In this document: piece by piece, positions 24,605 to 36,760 of the stretch
Position numbering within the stretch: the stretch's first letter is position 1
Layout: every line of letters starts with the position of its first letter
NCBI GenBank assembly: GCA_941918925.1
Contig: OW799234.1
Coordinates: 116,783,128 to 116,847,127, forward strand
Source of the DNA: Phyto melanocephala
Taxonomy: Eukaryota; Arthropoda; Insecta; Diptera; Rhinophoridae
Reading direction: 5' to 3'
DNA length: 64,000 nucleotides
Position numbers and translations under genes: made by a program
Notes under the pieces: generated by a model
What the model saw: only the letters and a program-made list of their open reading frames with translations
Database searches by the model: none
Told to the model about the DNA's origin: nothing

Positions 24605-25391
24605 TATACCCTTCACACAGTGAAAAACGGTATATATAGCTTTGTCATTCCGTTTGAAATTTCTACAATTTTCATTTCCGACCACATAAAGTATATATTT
24701 TTTTTTTTGAAAGCTTATGAATAGGGGAGTCGATTAAGCTCTGTCAGTCTGTCCGTCTGTCCGTGTGTATGTTGAAATCAACTTTTTGAAGCCCCCCGAC
24801 ATTGCTTGGACCCGGGTGAGGTATTAAAATATCAGAAATATTCGTGAGTAGATCGCTATTCAAAATCAGAAACATCGGTACATAAACAACTGAGATATTA
24901 GCAAAAACCCACGACCACCTCGATTTTTTTCACAAAAACAATATTACAACAACAACATACATACATACAAACGTGTATACTGGTTAGAGAAAACGTGGCA
25001 TCGAATTCCAGCTGAGCCAAAAAAAAAAATTTTTTATTTTTTTTTAATTTTTTTTTTTATTTTTTTTTTTTATCTTTTATTTAATATATTATTTATATAT
25101 TTTTATAATTTTTTTTTAAATTCTTTTTTTAATTTTTTTTTAATTTTTTTTTTATTTGTTTTATGTTTTATATTTATTATATATATTTTAATTATTTTTT
25201 TTAAATTTTTTTTTTTCAATTTTTTTTTAAATTTTTTTTTTTAATTTTTTTTTTATTTATAAAGTTATAATTTTACAATGGGTTGTTTTCATATGGGATG
25301 AATGGTGACACAAACTACTGTTATTGCATGACTACACGTTGTGAAGGGTATATATGATTCGGCACGGCCGAATATAGCGCTCTTACTTGTT
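24605..25391 (+). mobile_element. DINE-like element, TATACCCTTCAC group, complete
   Basis: Starts TATACCCTTCACACAGTGAA and has the group's blocks in order: 'tttgtcattccgtttgaaa', 'gaccacataaagtatatat', 'gcttatgaataggggagtcg', TCCGTCTGTCCGTGTG, then 'gttgaaatcaactttttgaag'. The 3' end carries GTGAAGGGTATATA (inverted copy of the start), the perfect hairpin TTCGGCACGGCCGAA and ATAGCGCTCTTACTTGTT. About 245 bp of its interior is replaced by nearly pure A/T sequence (25019-25262). Confidence 0.88.
25019..25262. repeat. Nearly pure A/T low-complexity tract inside a DINE-like element
   Basis: A run of A is followed by blocks of T8-T13 separated by A, AA or TA steps, with almost no G or C for about 245 bp. 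Other copies of the family lack it. Confidence 0.9.
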
Positions 25392-25730
25392 CAAAATAAA
25401 TTCGAATTAAAATTATAAAAATTTCTTTAAATTCGACCTGTGAATTTCCTTGAAATATTATTTTAAATATTTTTTATAAGAAATCTTAAAGTTCTTATCT
25501 CTTTATGAAGTTGGTACCTAGGGTTTTTAGTATTGGAGCCTATTCATATCTTAAGTATACCATTATTCTAAATATAATCATTATTATTGCTTCGGCAATC
25601 ATAATTTTGTTACCATAACCCAAGTACATATTTTCTTTGTGAAACTGTTCACCTTACTCTTCCAATATATAATCCAGATATTGAATATTAGATATTTAAA
25701 CAATCTTATTAAAAGAAGGTTTTAGAACAC

Positions 25731-25990
25731 TAGCCATCCGCTATGAGATTGCGATGCAGCTTCTCGACCACCTTCACTCGACTCGTAAGCTCCATTGGCA
25801 TCTGAGTCTCCCTAACCTCATTAAGTTCGAACTTTGCTATACCTCATCAGTAAAGATACTGATGTCACTATACATTCTTTCATAGCGCATGGAACCATCC
25901 GCTATGAGAGTACGATGCAGACCGTAGACCACCTTCACTCGAGGTCCAGACTTATCCTATGCCCTAATCAGAGGTGTTAGTAATATCTAT
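25731..25990. repeat. GC-richer direct duplication, 161-bp period
   Basis: CCATCCGCTATGAGA at 25734 recurs at 25895, and the companion word GACCACCTTCACTCGA also recurs about 161-162 bp on. The two units are diverged. I see no protein frame or termini that would identify the source; the elevated GC suggests relic element DNA. Confidence 0.6.
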
Positions 25991-27297
25991 ATACCCCTTA
26001 ATAGCAACAACACAAATGCGTGGATTATCTGGCACGGTAACATGCCCCCAGAGACTTTTAAAAACTTAATTTTAGAACAAAATTTTATAAAGGTTTGGAA
26101 AAATGTTGGAACTTTATCCTATATTCAGAACTAATTTAATATGGAAAAAATTAATTTTAGCTGACCTCTTGACAATAGCAAAGTTTTCTTAGTTTTCAAT
26201 AAACAAAAGATATTTTTTTATTAAAATTTTCTTTTCTATAAATATTTATCTCTATTTAACATTTTATATTCAAAGATATTTTTTATATCAATAAATTTTT
26301 TTTATATTTTATTTATTTTCTTTTTCTAAATGATTTTATTCCTTTATAAACTGTCGGTAATTTGCCATTTTTTAAAGTTGTGCTTAAAAATTTTTTATAA
26401 TGTTGGTTTTTTTAGTCTTTGTTGTGTTCATGCAAACATAAATATATTTATTTATTTATTTCTTTTTAAGAGAAGCAAAACTACAATAACAGTGCTTTCA
26501 ACTGTTATTCAGAAATTTTACATTTTATTGTGTCTTTATATTTATATTGTTGATACGCTTAATTGTGTACTGAATGACAAAAATAAGGCAAAAATAAATA
26601 AAACCCGTAAAAAGAAATAAAAGGAATTGTCTAAACTGTGGGTGGAAATTTCAAAAGAAATTCAAGACTTTGACATTGTGTATAATTGTCAATTGTACCA
26701 AATAGAATGTATAGTTGAAGACAATAAAGGGTTGAACGTTACATAAATATGTGTGTCATGTACAAATAAATAAAATTTATCCGAAAGATATACTTTTACA
26801 CGACTGTGACTATACATAATTAAATTAAAAGAAAAGCATAAAAATATAAAAATGGCATATATACTGTTTGTTTTTGTTTACCTTTAAAAATAAAGGAGTT
26901 TTTCTAATTTAAAAAAAAATAGTAATAAAAATAAAATTCATCATTGTGGCAGTGGTTTCTAAAGTAAAAATAGAACGTTTTAGCGATAAAAATTTTAGTG
27001 CTGGTTTGTTAACAAAAAGGTGAATTTTATTTAAGCATTTGCAGACACATTGTTTCAATTATAATTCTGTTGTAAATCGAGGTCGTATTACTTACTACCT
27101 ATAGCAAATAAGGTTATTGAAAATAAGGTTATTCATTTTAACCCATGGTATGTACTACCTTTTTCTGTTAGACATACTTAAATTTAAAATTTTTGCTTGT
27201 AATTGGTTTAAAATATTTGCATTCAGCGACAGACAGACGGACATTGCAGACATTTTTCAAAAAAGTTGATTTAATAAAAAAAATCATAAATTGTTTT
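25991..27297. other. AT-rich non-coding DNA
   Basis: No gene recognised. The plus-strand frame at 26330-26620 is Phe/Leu/Ile-rich background. Confidence 0.6.
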
Positions 27298-27560
27298 TAT
27301 ACTCTTCGCCTGTGATAACAAGGGTATATTTCGCTTAGTTATTCCGTTTCTAGTTACTACAATATTTATTTCCGACCCCATAAAGTATTTATTTACTTAT
27401 AGCTTATTAATGGAAAAGTCCATTGAGTATTGTATGTCCGCCTGTCTATCGGTCCACCCGTCCATTGGTCCATGTGTTGGTTAAAATCGACTTTCAGAAG
27501 CCCCCACATGTTGCACAAATCTCTATACATTATCAGTCATTAGAAAATATTCGTTAGAGA
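27298..27560 (+). mobile_element. 5' fragment of a DINE-like element
   Basis: Starts TATACTCTTCGCCTGTGATAAC with AGGGTATA as local partner. The blocks 'ttattccgtttc', 'gaccccataaagtatttat', GTCCGCCTGTC and 'gttaaaatcgactttcagaagcccc' follow in family order. The match ends near 27560; no 3' hairpin or terminus is found before unrelated DNA begins. Confidence 0.7.
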
Positions 27561-30500
27561 ATCAATTCTAAAATCCAGAATAAAATAATGACACAATTCA
27601 AAATATGTCTTTTAATCATGCAAAGTGTTTAAAAAAAGTCAATTTTAAATTGTTGGCTTTATTACAGCCAGCAAACGTTATGGCATAAATATAAACGATA
27701 TGTTCTTTAATTAGTGGTAGCCCTAAGAAAAATAATTGTTTTAATTACAAAGATACATAGTTTATTTATAAGAATTAATTTTATATTGTTGTACTTTTGT
27801 CACAAAGTACAATATCGCATACAAGCGATTCTTTTTAAACTCTAAAATTTTTGTATATTAAATAATATTTATGGTTTTCTTTCTTTTTCAGGTATGTAGT
27901 CTGAAGACGTCAAAAGGAATAAATTATTATTGTAAAAGGTACTTATGAATACTAATGATTACATAAATAGAATGTTCCAACATACACATAAGAAGAAATT
28001 TTAATAGGGAATGAAAAAATTAAGTTTAATTTAGCTGAAGTCGGATCTTACTACTGGTTCCAACATAAATATTTTCTCAATTCACGAAGTGTCGTAGCAG
28101 CCATATATTATTTTAAATTCGATTCTACAAACTGAAGTACATACCACGAGTGTATTTACTATTTCAGCTAAGATGTATTTATACGATATTCTATAAATAG
28201 AGATAAAATTGTTGTAATGTAGAAACTATTAACAAAATGTTAACAGTATTTATCGCCTATATTCATTTCACCCCGTTTTTGTTCCTATAAGCGAGAAATG
28301 CATTAACAAAAATAAAAGTGCATTAAATATCAATAAAAAATTGATCATGTTGATATGCGTGTAAGCGTTACATGAAAATAACCGACGTGCATATAAACAG
28401 TAAATATTACACAACTTCTACGATAAATACATTTTACAATGGATTATGAATTGGGCAACTAAATTTACAGTACTTCTTTCAAAAATATGTAATTAAATAC
28501 ATTCCCCACCAAGGGAATCCAAACTCAAACGTGTTCCCTTTTGACTCCAAGGTGCCCTTAATATTCGTAGTTTTACTGTAAAATTCCTTTAACAAGGGAT
28601 ATCTTTTTTTGACTCTAATTATGCACAATCGACAAATGTTGTCATATTTCTTGACATTTGCATTTCTATCTGCAAAAAGTTAATAATAGTACATATCTTA
28701 GAAGTTTAATAAAGAGGTCTCTAGTCAGCGTCCAAAGTTTTTGTTTAACATCAAACAAAATATGCATTTTTTAAATTCGTGTTCAACGAAATTCGTGCCA
28801 AACGAAAAACAAATTTAGTAAAACAAAATCAAAATTTTAAACCGCAATTTTATGACTTTTTTGTTTAACGTCAATGTTATTAGACAAGTTAAAAAGAATA
28901 CCGAGGTAACCCAATGTTTACTTGGAATATTAAGAATAAAAATTATTAAATCAATAACTCTGACATTTCAAAATATCAGCCCCGTTAGGTATTCATAGTT
29001 TTACTTAAAAAAGAAACAACAAAAGCCAAATGTATAGGTTTCCAAAAGTTGATTTCAACCAACAGACTATCAGTCAGATATTTCTCAATTGACTTCCCAT
29101 TCATATGCTTTTACAGAATATACTTTTACAGGGTAAAAAATCAAAACACACTTTACGCATAATATGACGAGAGTCATTCTTAAAGGGAGTTTAAAAAATT
29201 TAGCTACAAAAATTGTTTATATGTCCAGAGATTTTTATACATATGTAAGCGAACTATTGGATATTGGATATTGTCGAAAAATTCGAGACATAAAAACCGG
29301 TTTCTCGAATAATTTGAAAACAGACGAAGTTATAAAACTGGTTAAAGGAAACCGAAAAATATCATAAAACGTTATTATTCGAATTATTCGAAAACCAGTT
29401 TTGGTAACCCTATTTGCAAGGGAAGAGTGAGTTTCGCTGTAGCAATTTAAAAATCATAGAACTTTCCCGGAAATTTTTCTTAGGAAATATTTGTTTATGC
29501 ACTGCAAACCGTAAAAAAAATTTGAGTAACTTTTTATGCAAAAAAAAAAAATGGCTTAGAGCTTTTGTTAATTCGTTCTTTCTTATGAGCACTATTAATA
29601 AGTAACAGCAAAAATAAAAATGAATGGATTTTTATTGTTAATGGTTTACAAATTCAACTGAATTCTGTTAAAGTCGTTTTCTGGTGATACGTGTTGTGGA
29701 AGTTCAACTGTATTAAAAAATGTTTCTTTTTTAATTTGGATATAGATTTATTATGTTTTTGAAAGTTGTTGAAAAGAAAATACAAAAACTAAAATACATA
29801 TCAAGATATGCATTTACTTTTACTCTTAAGGTAATAAAATCTTACTCCATGAGAAAGAAGTTCTTCAATTAGTTTTTTTCTTCGTTATGAGCTTCCATAC
29901 GTGTAGTATTTATTTCCGTGTGATTTTAAATCACAAAATTTATTGCCAGTTTTTACCAATTAAATTTAAAAAAAAATAATCATGTCTTTCTTCTTGTCTG
30001 CAATAAATTAAATAAAAAAAAAATAAATAAATATAATCTAAAGAGAGTCAATTAAATGTGTGTTTGTAATAAAACGTATAAATAAACTATGATTGCACAT
30101 AAATAAAACACTAATTCATAATGTAAAAGACAATCTATTTATTCCTTAAAAAAACAACTTTAATAAATATTTAAAAAAAATAATGACACTAGTTAACAAT
30201 CGCGTGTATCATAACTATAAATGACCGCTAGTAAAGTATTGTGAGGCAAGTTAATAAACTTAATTGAACTAAATCAATCACTTAACGTCATCATCATCAA
30301 TCAATACAAGTAACGATTGTAATGAACCCAAACAAATTTAAAAGCGTTTAAAAAAATTAACTTGAAAATTTTGCACATTAAAAGTGATAAACCTTGACTA
30401 AAGGTTTAAGGTTATGTAACTGTGACAAGCAGCTAATTGATATGTTTAAGAAAGAGAAATTTGTTTATAAATAAACAGCTCGTTATTAGTTTTTTTTTTA

Positions 30501-33500
30501 AAGAAGATAAAAAAAAAACACAATAAAATTTAATGTAGCCATTGTAATTAACATAAAATTACAGTTAATTTTTATGATAGTTTTTTATTACTTACATACA
30601 TGTACATATACATTTAGAGGATTCACAGTCGTGTGTGTATATTAGTTGTTAGCGTTTTCGTTATAATTAGCTGTAGACTTTAGTAAAAGTCATTTCCTAA
30701 AGCTAACTTTCCATATCTAAATAAATTCGCATATCTAATGTTACAGTTTATCTTACAAAGATAAAATTTTGTATATTCTATTACTAGCAACTACAATACT
30801 AAATACATATTATTATTATTATTACCATCTGGTTTTCATTTAAATGTCTGCATGAGTATGTTTTAAAAATAAAATGTCATTGTTATTATTGCTGAATGAT
30901 GATGTTGATTTGATTATAAGTTTCATTTTCTCTATTTTGATGGATTTATAATGCAGTAATATAAACAACACATAACAATCAACATTATCGTCATCAACAT
31001 CAACATAATAATCGGTCATAATAATGCCTCACAATTGTAATAACATTTTAATTAAAGCAATGAAATCAAAGAGGAAGAAAACAAAACTAAAGATTCATAG
31101 TCACATTACTTAGTCATGTGTAGAAATGTAGAGACATACATAGTATCGTGATACAAAATATATAGATTTATAAAATACACTCAAGCCTACAAACGAACCA
31201 CCAGCAACATTAATTTTAAATTTTCGTTTTCCTTTTCCGTTTGCCACTAAAAAAAAACAACACACAAACTCACTGACATGAATTGTGGAAATATTTAACT
31301 TTTGTTACGAGGAAATTGTAGTTTTGTTTGGAATTCTTGTAGTTTGCCAAATAAAGAAGTTTTATTAGATAAACAAAAAGAGTGTAACAATTTTCGTATT
31401 GGTTTTTTCATAAAACTTCTGTTAAAGTTGTGATTTTGCAATATAGCTAACCAGTGTTGCCAGGTGCGCTTAGAACAAATTAATGATTGTATCGCAAGTT
31501 TTGTTTTGCTATTTTTAATAAAAATTATTTAAAAAAATGGAAATGATTGCGTTTTTTTATTGCGAGTGTTTAGCCAGCTTTCGAGTTTGTAAAAATTTTT
31601 TTTCTTCAGTTGAGCCGGCATGACCAATAGTATAAAAAGATATTCTTGAGTTCAACTCTGTTAGAATAATTAAATAAAATTTGTTTTGAGTAAATTTAAT
31701 CACGAGATTTTATTTTCATTACATATAAACATTTTTCAAGCCTTAAGGTCTTGCTTTAAGTTTCTCTGATATAAAAACTCATATGCAAATTGTACGTCAT
31801 TGTTAAGGCCACATTAATTGTTGCCCTAATATTTGTGAAGTAAACAGTTACTTCGCTGGAACTCGAAATATTTATTACTATTTATTTCCAAAAATGTCTT
31901 CGGTGACTTATCATAATTAACGAGGTCTATTTTCATTTAAATTTGAGGGACTCAAAATCTACGTTTTAGAAAGACTCATCACAGTCACTCAAAGTAACCT
32001 GATGATGCTCAATTTATGTCGAGTACTAATTTTTCTAATAATACTGTTATTGTTTGGGTTAATGACAAGGTTACCCGATATTATGGTTTTAGATTTTTCT
32101 TCTGCATTATTTTTAATTATTTTCAATTATAGATGCAAACGATATATCGATGTTAAAAAAAATATGTTTAGAAAACAACAATTTATCAAATTGTTAATAA
32201 GCATCAAAAACGACTTCCAATTTGAAAAACATCGACAAGGTCTCTTGTAAACTATTGATTGTTTTTTTTTGCGTTCTTTACTTCAAACTCGTTGGTATTG
32301 ATGGCGTCAAAATTCAAAACAATGAACATCGTTTTAATTAACATTATTTACTTGTCATTAAATTAACTAATGAAGGGATCTCTCGCTAATGTTTCATTTA
32401 AAATATGAAATAAAAAAGTATTTTTTTTTTGTAAAGAAAAACATATTATTTCTACATAAATGTAATTCTTCTCTTTATTTTATATATGTTTTTTTATCTT
32501 TATTATATGATTTTTATTTTTAATAAATAAAATGAGCTGGATGTATCGGTTTTATTAATGATGTTTTTAACATCCATGTTTATTAATGATGTGCACCCTT
32601 ATGTCAATAAGACTTTGTAAACCCTTAAAGAAAATTTTTGATTATAATTTTTTGTAACATTATTTTTAATTAAAATTTAATTTTTTTATTAACTGTTTAT
32701 TTCGAGTGTATCATTATTTAAAAGTTTATGACAAGAAAACTAAAAAAACATCTTCGCCGAAATACAAGAAAAAAATTTATTCGGTCGTAAAATCGTGTCA
32801 GTTTCAGTAAAGTTTTTGGTTTATGTGACAAAAACAAAACTTTGTAAATTTTTAACAAATTCATACAAATACGCTTTTGTACAGATGAAACTTGTCTACA
32901 GCTAAGTGAATCTTTTATATACACTGAGTTTATATTTCAACAAATATTTTTTCAACGACTTTTTCTTTTCTTACTCGTACATTAGACACACAACGAATTG
33001 CAGTAAGAATATGGAAAACTTTAAAACTATCGACATTTACATAAATTGTACTACGAAAAGGGAAAAAAGACCCATAGAAAACGGAATATTGAAGTTACAA
33101 ACAAACAAAAAATAGTTTAAAATAAATTTTAAAAATTCTAATGTGTGTGACTGCTTTAAATTGATTTACAATGCAGTCATGTTTTAATGGCGCCATTGAA
33201 ACACACATAATAATAACAAAAAAAAAGAATAAATCTCAAATTATTCTCTAAATTATTATAAATAAATAAAAATAATAATATGAGTGGTATAAAATATTTT
33301 TTATTTTTTCTATTTCTACTATTAAATACAACTAGTTAGTGTTTGAATACAGACTTTAGAATTTTATTATGAATGCGATGATTATAAAATCAACAATAAT
33401 AGTTAAAGTACATACATACTTGTCTGGTATCTCTTTAGGCAACTGGTTTTTTTACTCACAATATGTCGCCGGCTGTATGTACAATGTGTTTACATGTTTA

Positions 33501-34149
33501 TATGTAAATTATACTCATAAATTTGGCTTATTGTTGTTTGGGTTTTTTTACTTGGTTTATGTTGCCATTATTGCTTCAATTTTTAATTCTTGTTCTTTTC
33601 TCTAAAGAAACATGTATGCCTAAGATTTGTATTCGACTTTTCTTTTGTATTAGAAAATATTAGCCTTATTTATGTAAAGTATAAGTTTTAAAAGTTAAGT
33701 TTACTTAAAAAATATTTGTAAGTTTGCATAACCTACAAGGTTATGTCAGCCAAAATGTAATTATTTTGTCAATTGCGTGATTTGCGTTGTTTTACCCCGG
33801 GCCGATGTTTGTGGTAAATTTTCGATTAATCCTCTGCTAGAAACCAGTTCAATTGCTTTTAGGAAAAAAGTTATAGATAAAAATACAGACTAAATAAAAA
33901 CAAATCGTTTGATTTTTTTAAATATGTAGAACTTTTTTTAAGTAGCATTGTTTCAACGTAGATCGGTGACTTCTGATTGGTACACAATTATTTGTTTACT
34001 AGAATCCATCAAAAAAATAAGAAAAAACCAATAGACAAAGGCGAATCATTTCTCACAACGACAATGCGAGCTTGCACACATTGGCTCAGACAAGAAACTT
34101 TTTTCCGTACTCAAAATGCGGTTTAATGAGCCATCCGCAAAAGTTTTTT
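27561..34149. other. Long AT-rich stretch without a recognised gene
   Basis: I see no gene, tRNA or transposon ends. An imperfect inverted repeat with CGAATAATT cores lies at 29294-29401 (arms of about 25-28 bp). ATT/TAA trinucleotide runs lie near 30810-30825. Short open frames here (for example 29164-29367, 32002-32250, 33369-33605) lack domains and follow background composition. Confidence 0.5.
29294..29401. repeat. Imperfect inverted repeat
   Basis: The left arm AAACCGGTTTCTCGAATAAT and the right arm, which reads AAACTGGTTTTCGAATAATT when reversed, flank about 50 bp. No terminal duplication is evident. Confidence 0.6.
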
Positions 34150-34602
34150 TTTAAATATATCAAGTTACTTAAGCTCCTAGTTAATTTTTAGAGACGCTTA
34201 AGTCACCGAAATAAAAGTCGTAGTCTCGGAAGCTATATTACCTGAAAAAACTACTGTTCGGTTTTATGCAGCTTCTGCATAACAGAGAAAAATGTACTCA
34301 CTCTAACCTCTTTAATATTGATATCAAACAAAAGGGTTTGACTAGAAGAATGCAGTAAACTATAAAAAAATTTTAATTTAAGATGGCATCCGAAATAAAA
34401 TGGCGAATGTATGGTTAAAATATAGTACTTATGACTTTGCCCCCCTTAACCCCATCAATATTGGTATCAAATGAAAGTACCTAACTACTTAGTAGAATAC
34501 AGTAACCATATAAAAATTTAAAATCTAAGATGGCATTAGAAATAATAAAGGTTAGGGTACGATGTGGTCATTATTATCAGATATAGCATTTTTACTTGTT
34601 TA
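34150..34602 (+). mobile_element. 3' part of a DINE-like element
   Basis: Resembles the copy at 6.3-7.5 kb from 'atatatcaagttacttaagctcctag' onward. Two direct units with 'accccatcaatattggtatcaaa' and 'aagatggcat' follow. It ends in ATCAGATATAGCATTTTTACTTGTTT, with the hairpin region largely lost. Most of it lies within the first copy of the segmental duplication. Confidence 0.65.
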
Positions 34603-34955
34603 AAGACGTGTATAATTTGTGCGTATAAACCAAAACAAAAACAAAAGTTTCCTCATTTAAAAAAAATTATAGTAGGGTTTTTTACCTAACAATCAAATTA
34701 ATTAAGTAAATTTAACTTTTTTCGAAATCACTTTGCAAAGACTTACAACAGAACAACGTTTACCATTTATGAAAAGTGATTTCCAAAATTCGGGCCCTAT
34801 TCGCAAAACTTCGCTAGGCGTCTATCTGAGTAGGTATATACAAGGCTATATATTTACTTATGACCATATTTATTCTTTCGGATAAATTGATATTAGTAGT
34901 TAATTTTTTTCCTTTACAAACCATTTTCGAAAATTTTGAATCGAATTAAAAAAAA
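34254..34955. repeat. Segmental duplication, copy 1 (about 0.70 kb)
   Basis: From 'gttcggttttat' to the poly-A at 34948-34956 this stretch is collinear with 35177-35896. The match covers the DINE-like 3' part and also about 300 bp of unrelated flank ('cctcattt', 'gacttacaacagaacaacg', 'ctattcttt-cggataaattg'), so it is not a simple element match. Copy 1 lacks about 33 bp present in copy 2 ('gaaactggcgtatcacatg...'). Confidence 0.9.
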
Positions 34956-35170
34956 ACAAGTAACAGTGCTATATTCGGCCGTGCCGAATCTTATATACCC
35001 TTCACAACGTGTAGTCATGCAATAACAATTGTTTGTATCACCTAAATCTCCTCTATTCATAAGCTTTCAGAAAATATATACTTTATGGGGTCGGAAATGA
35101 AAATTGTAGAAATTACAAACGGAATGACAAACCTATATATACCCTTGTGCACCACAGGTGAAGGGTATAT
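34956..35170 (-). mobile_element. Complete 215-bp miniature DINE-like element
   Basis: Read on the minus strand it starts at 35170 with TATACCCTTCACCTGTGG and a local AGGGTATATA partner. It keeps 'tttgtcattccgtttgtaatt', 'gaccccataaagtatatatt' and 'gcttatgaatagagg', then jumps to the 3' part: GTGAAGGGTATATA (34994-35005), the perfect hairpin TTCGGCCGTGCCGAA (34974-34988) and AGCACTGTTACTTGTT. The central body is deleted, but both termini are intact. It sits exactly between the two copies of the segmental duplication, in an A/T run. Confidence 0.9.
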
Positions 35171-35176
35171 AAACAG

Positions 35177-35896
35177 CAGTTCGGTTTTATTCAGCTTCTG
35201 GATAACAGAGAAAAATGTACCCACTCTAACCTCTTTAATATTAATGCCAAACGAAACGGTTTGACCAAAAGAATTCAGTAAACTATGAAAAAGTTTTAAT
35301 TTAAGATTGCGTCCGAAATAAAATGGCGAATGTATTTGTAAAATATAGTACCTATGACTTTGCCCCCAATAACCCCATCAATATTGGTATCAAATTAAAG
35401 TACCTAACTACTTAGTAGAATACAGTAATCATATAAAAATTCAAAATCTAAGATGGCATTAGAAATAATAAAGAAACTGGCGTATCACATGAAATCAAAA
35501 GCCTAGGTTAAGGTACGATGTGGTCATTATTATCAGATGTAGCATTCTGTTTTCTCATTTTAAAAAAATTATAGTAATTATATTATGGTTTTTTACGTAT
35601 TGAACTTACGATAAAATTAAAATTAATTAAGTAAGTTTAACTTTTTTCGAAATACTTTGGTAAATCACTTTGCAAAGACTTACAACAGAACAACGTTTAC
35701 CATTTGTGAAAGGTGATTTTCAAAATTCACGCCCTATTCACAAAACTTCGTTAGGAGTCTATCTAAGTAGGTAGATACAATGATATAGATTTATTTATGA
35801 CCACATTTATTCTTTCGGATAAATTGTTATTAGTAGTTTAATTTTTTTCCTTTACCTTTATCTATTAAAAATTTCGAATCGAATTAAAAAAAAAAA
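35177..35896. repeat. Segmental duplication, copy 2 (about 0.72 kb)
   Basis: Collinear with copy 1 with scattered substitutions. It has lost about 60 bp that copy 1 keeps after the DINE 3' end ('ttacttgtttaaagacgtg...') and keeps 33 bp that copy 1 has lost. Reciprocal indels indicate that both copies have drifted since duplication. Confidence 0.9.
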
Positions 35897-36442
35897 ATAT
35901 TCAAATCGCATTAGCCGTTATCACTTGATGCGATTACATAGATGATGATTCGATTAATTAAAAAAACAACAAACATAAAAAAACGATGGTTTTATTATTA
36001 TTATTATTTTACATTTTATTTTTCAACCCTGCATATATAAGTAAAATAAGGCGGACTTAAAAAAATACAAATCAGCTGCTGCGTTGAGGCTACCTGTACG
36101 AAGTGCCTTGGTAAAAAGAAAATATGTATTATATTATTATTATTAACATTCAGTACCACGTTTCTGTAACTTTAGTGAGAAGTTCTCTCATCGAAAATTA
36201 ATGAAACAAAAAATTCCACCGTTTCTCGATTTGTGAGTTTAAAGTGTTTTTTGTATTTCAATGCGAAAAGAGGCTCACTGATTCTGTTTTTGCTGGAATT
36301 TTCCATTTTATTGCATTCATCAACTGTCAAATCAAAAAAATAAGTAAACACTAAACAAAAGAGAAAACAGTAAATAAATTATAAATAAATAATAGTATGT
36401 ATATTTTTTTAAGATACGGGTTTAAAGTGAAATAAAAAAGAA

Positions 36443-36622
36443 ATGTTTAGTGTGGTCTTAATAACTGCTGAACAGTATGATCGGCGAAACTTGTTAAGAT
36501 TTTATCGCCGACACCTAAGGGATACAACTGACCCATTTACGATTCCGGAACAGCGTTTTAGGGATGCAAGGATGCTTTTTCTATTGTTCTACGGTTTTAC
36601 CATTCCCACCCAAAGAATTTAA
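36443..36622 (+). pseudogene. Harbinger-type transposase, N-terminal fragment
   Basis: ATG at 36443 opens a 59-codon frame. Residues 20-39 read FYRRHLRDTTDPFTIPEQRF, the N-terminal signature of insect Harbinger transposases (RRxLRD-x2-PF-x-lPe-x-F). After about residue 45 the reading passes into the antisense of the neighbouring gene and stops, so the DDE nuclease domain (usually the bulk of a protein of about 350-400 residues) is entirely missing. The start is plausible because the homologous signature begins soon after it. The last 42 bp overlap the convergent minus-strand frame only because of the deletion. Confidence 0.65.
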
Positions 36623-36760
36623 AGAAACTCTGAGCACCTCCCACGGTTCTCTGAAACTTGTATTGGAGTTTAAGTCGTAAAATCGGCCTCTAGCGAATTC
36701 CAAATTGTCTGCTATGTAATCCACAAGCTTTTGCTTTTGGTATTTGGAAATTCTTTCCAT
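36581..36760 (-). pseudogene. Zeste/Myb-SANT-like DNA-binding protein, N-terminal fragment
   Basis: ATG at 36760 opens a 59-codon frame that begins MERISKYQKQKLVDYIADNL. The order LVDYI...N-x3-ARG..., W-x-V-L-x4-LNSLGG and KTVEQ matches the Myb/SANT-like domain of the zeste family (LNxxGxG followed by K-T-x-x-QW). The stop comes exactly where the conserved Trp after Gln should be, at the junction with the transposase gene. In Harbinger elements this protein helps bind the transposon ends (family knowledge). It is truncated and unlikely to function. Confidence 0.65.

Noticed and set aside
27880..27905. Exon starting after the acceptor-like 'tttctttctttttcag'
   Set aside because: The following sequence has no sustained open frame or coding composition.
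31450..31470. CAGTGTTGCCAGG word as a transposon end
   Set aside because: No inverted partner was found in the next several hundred bases; similar words occur by chance and in many elements.
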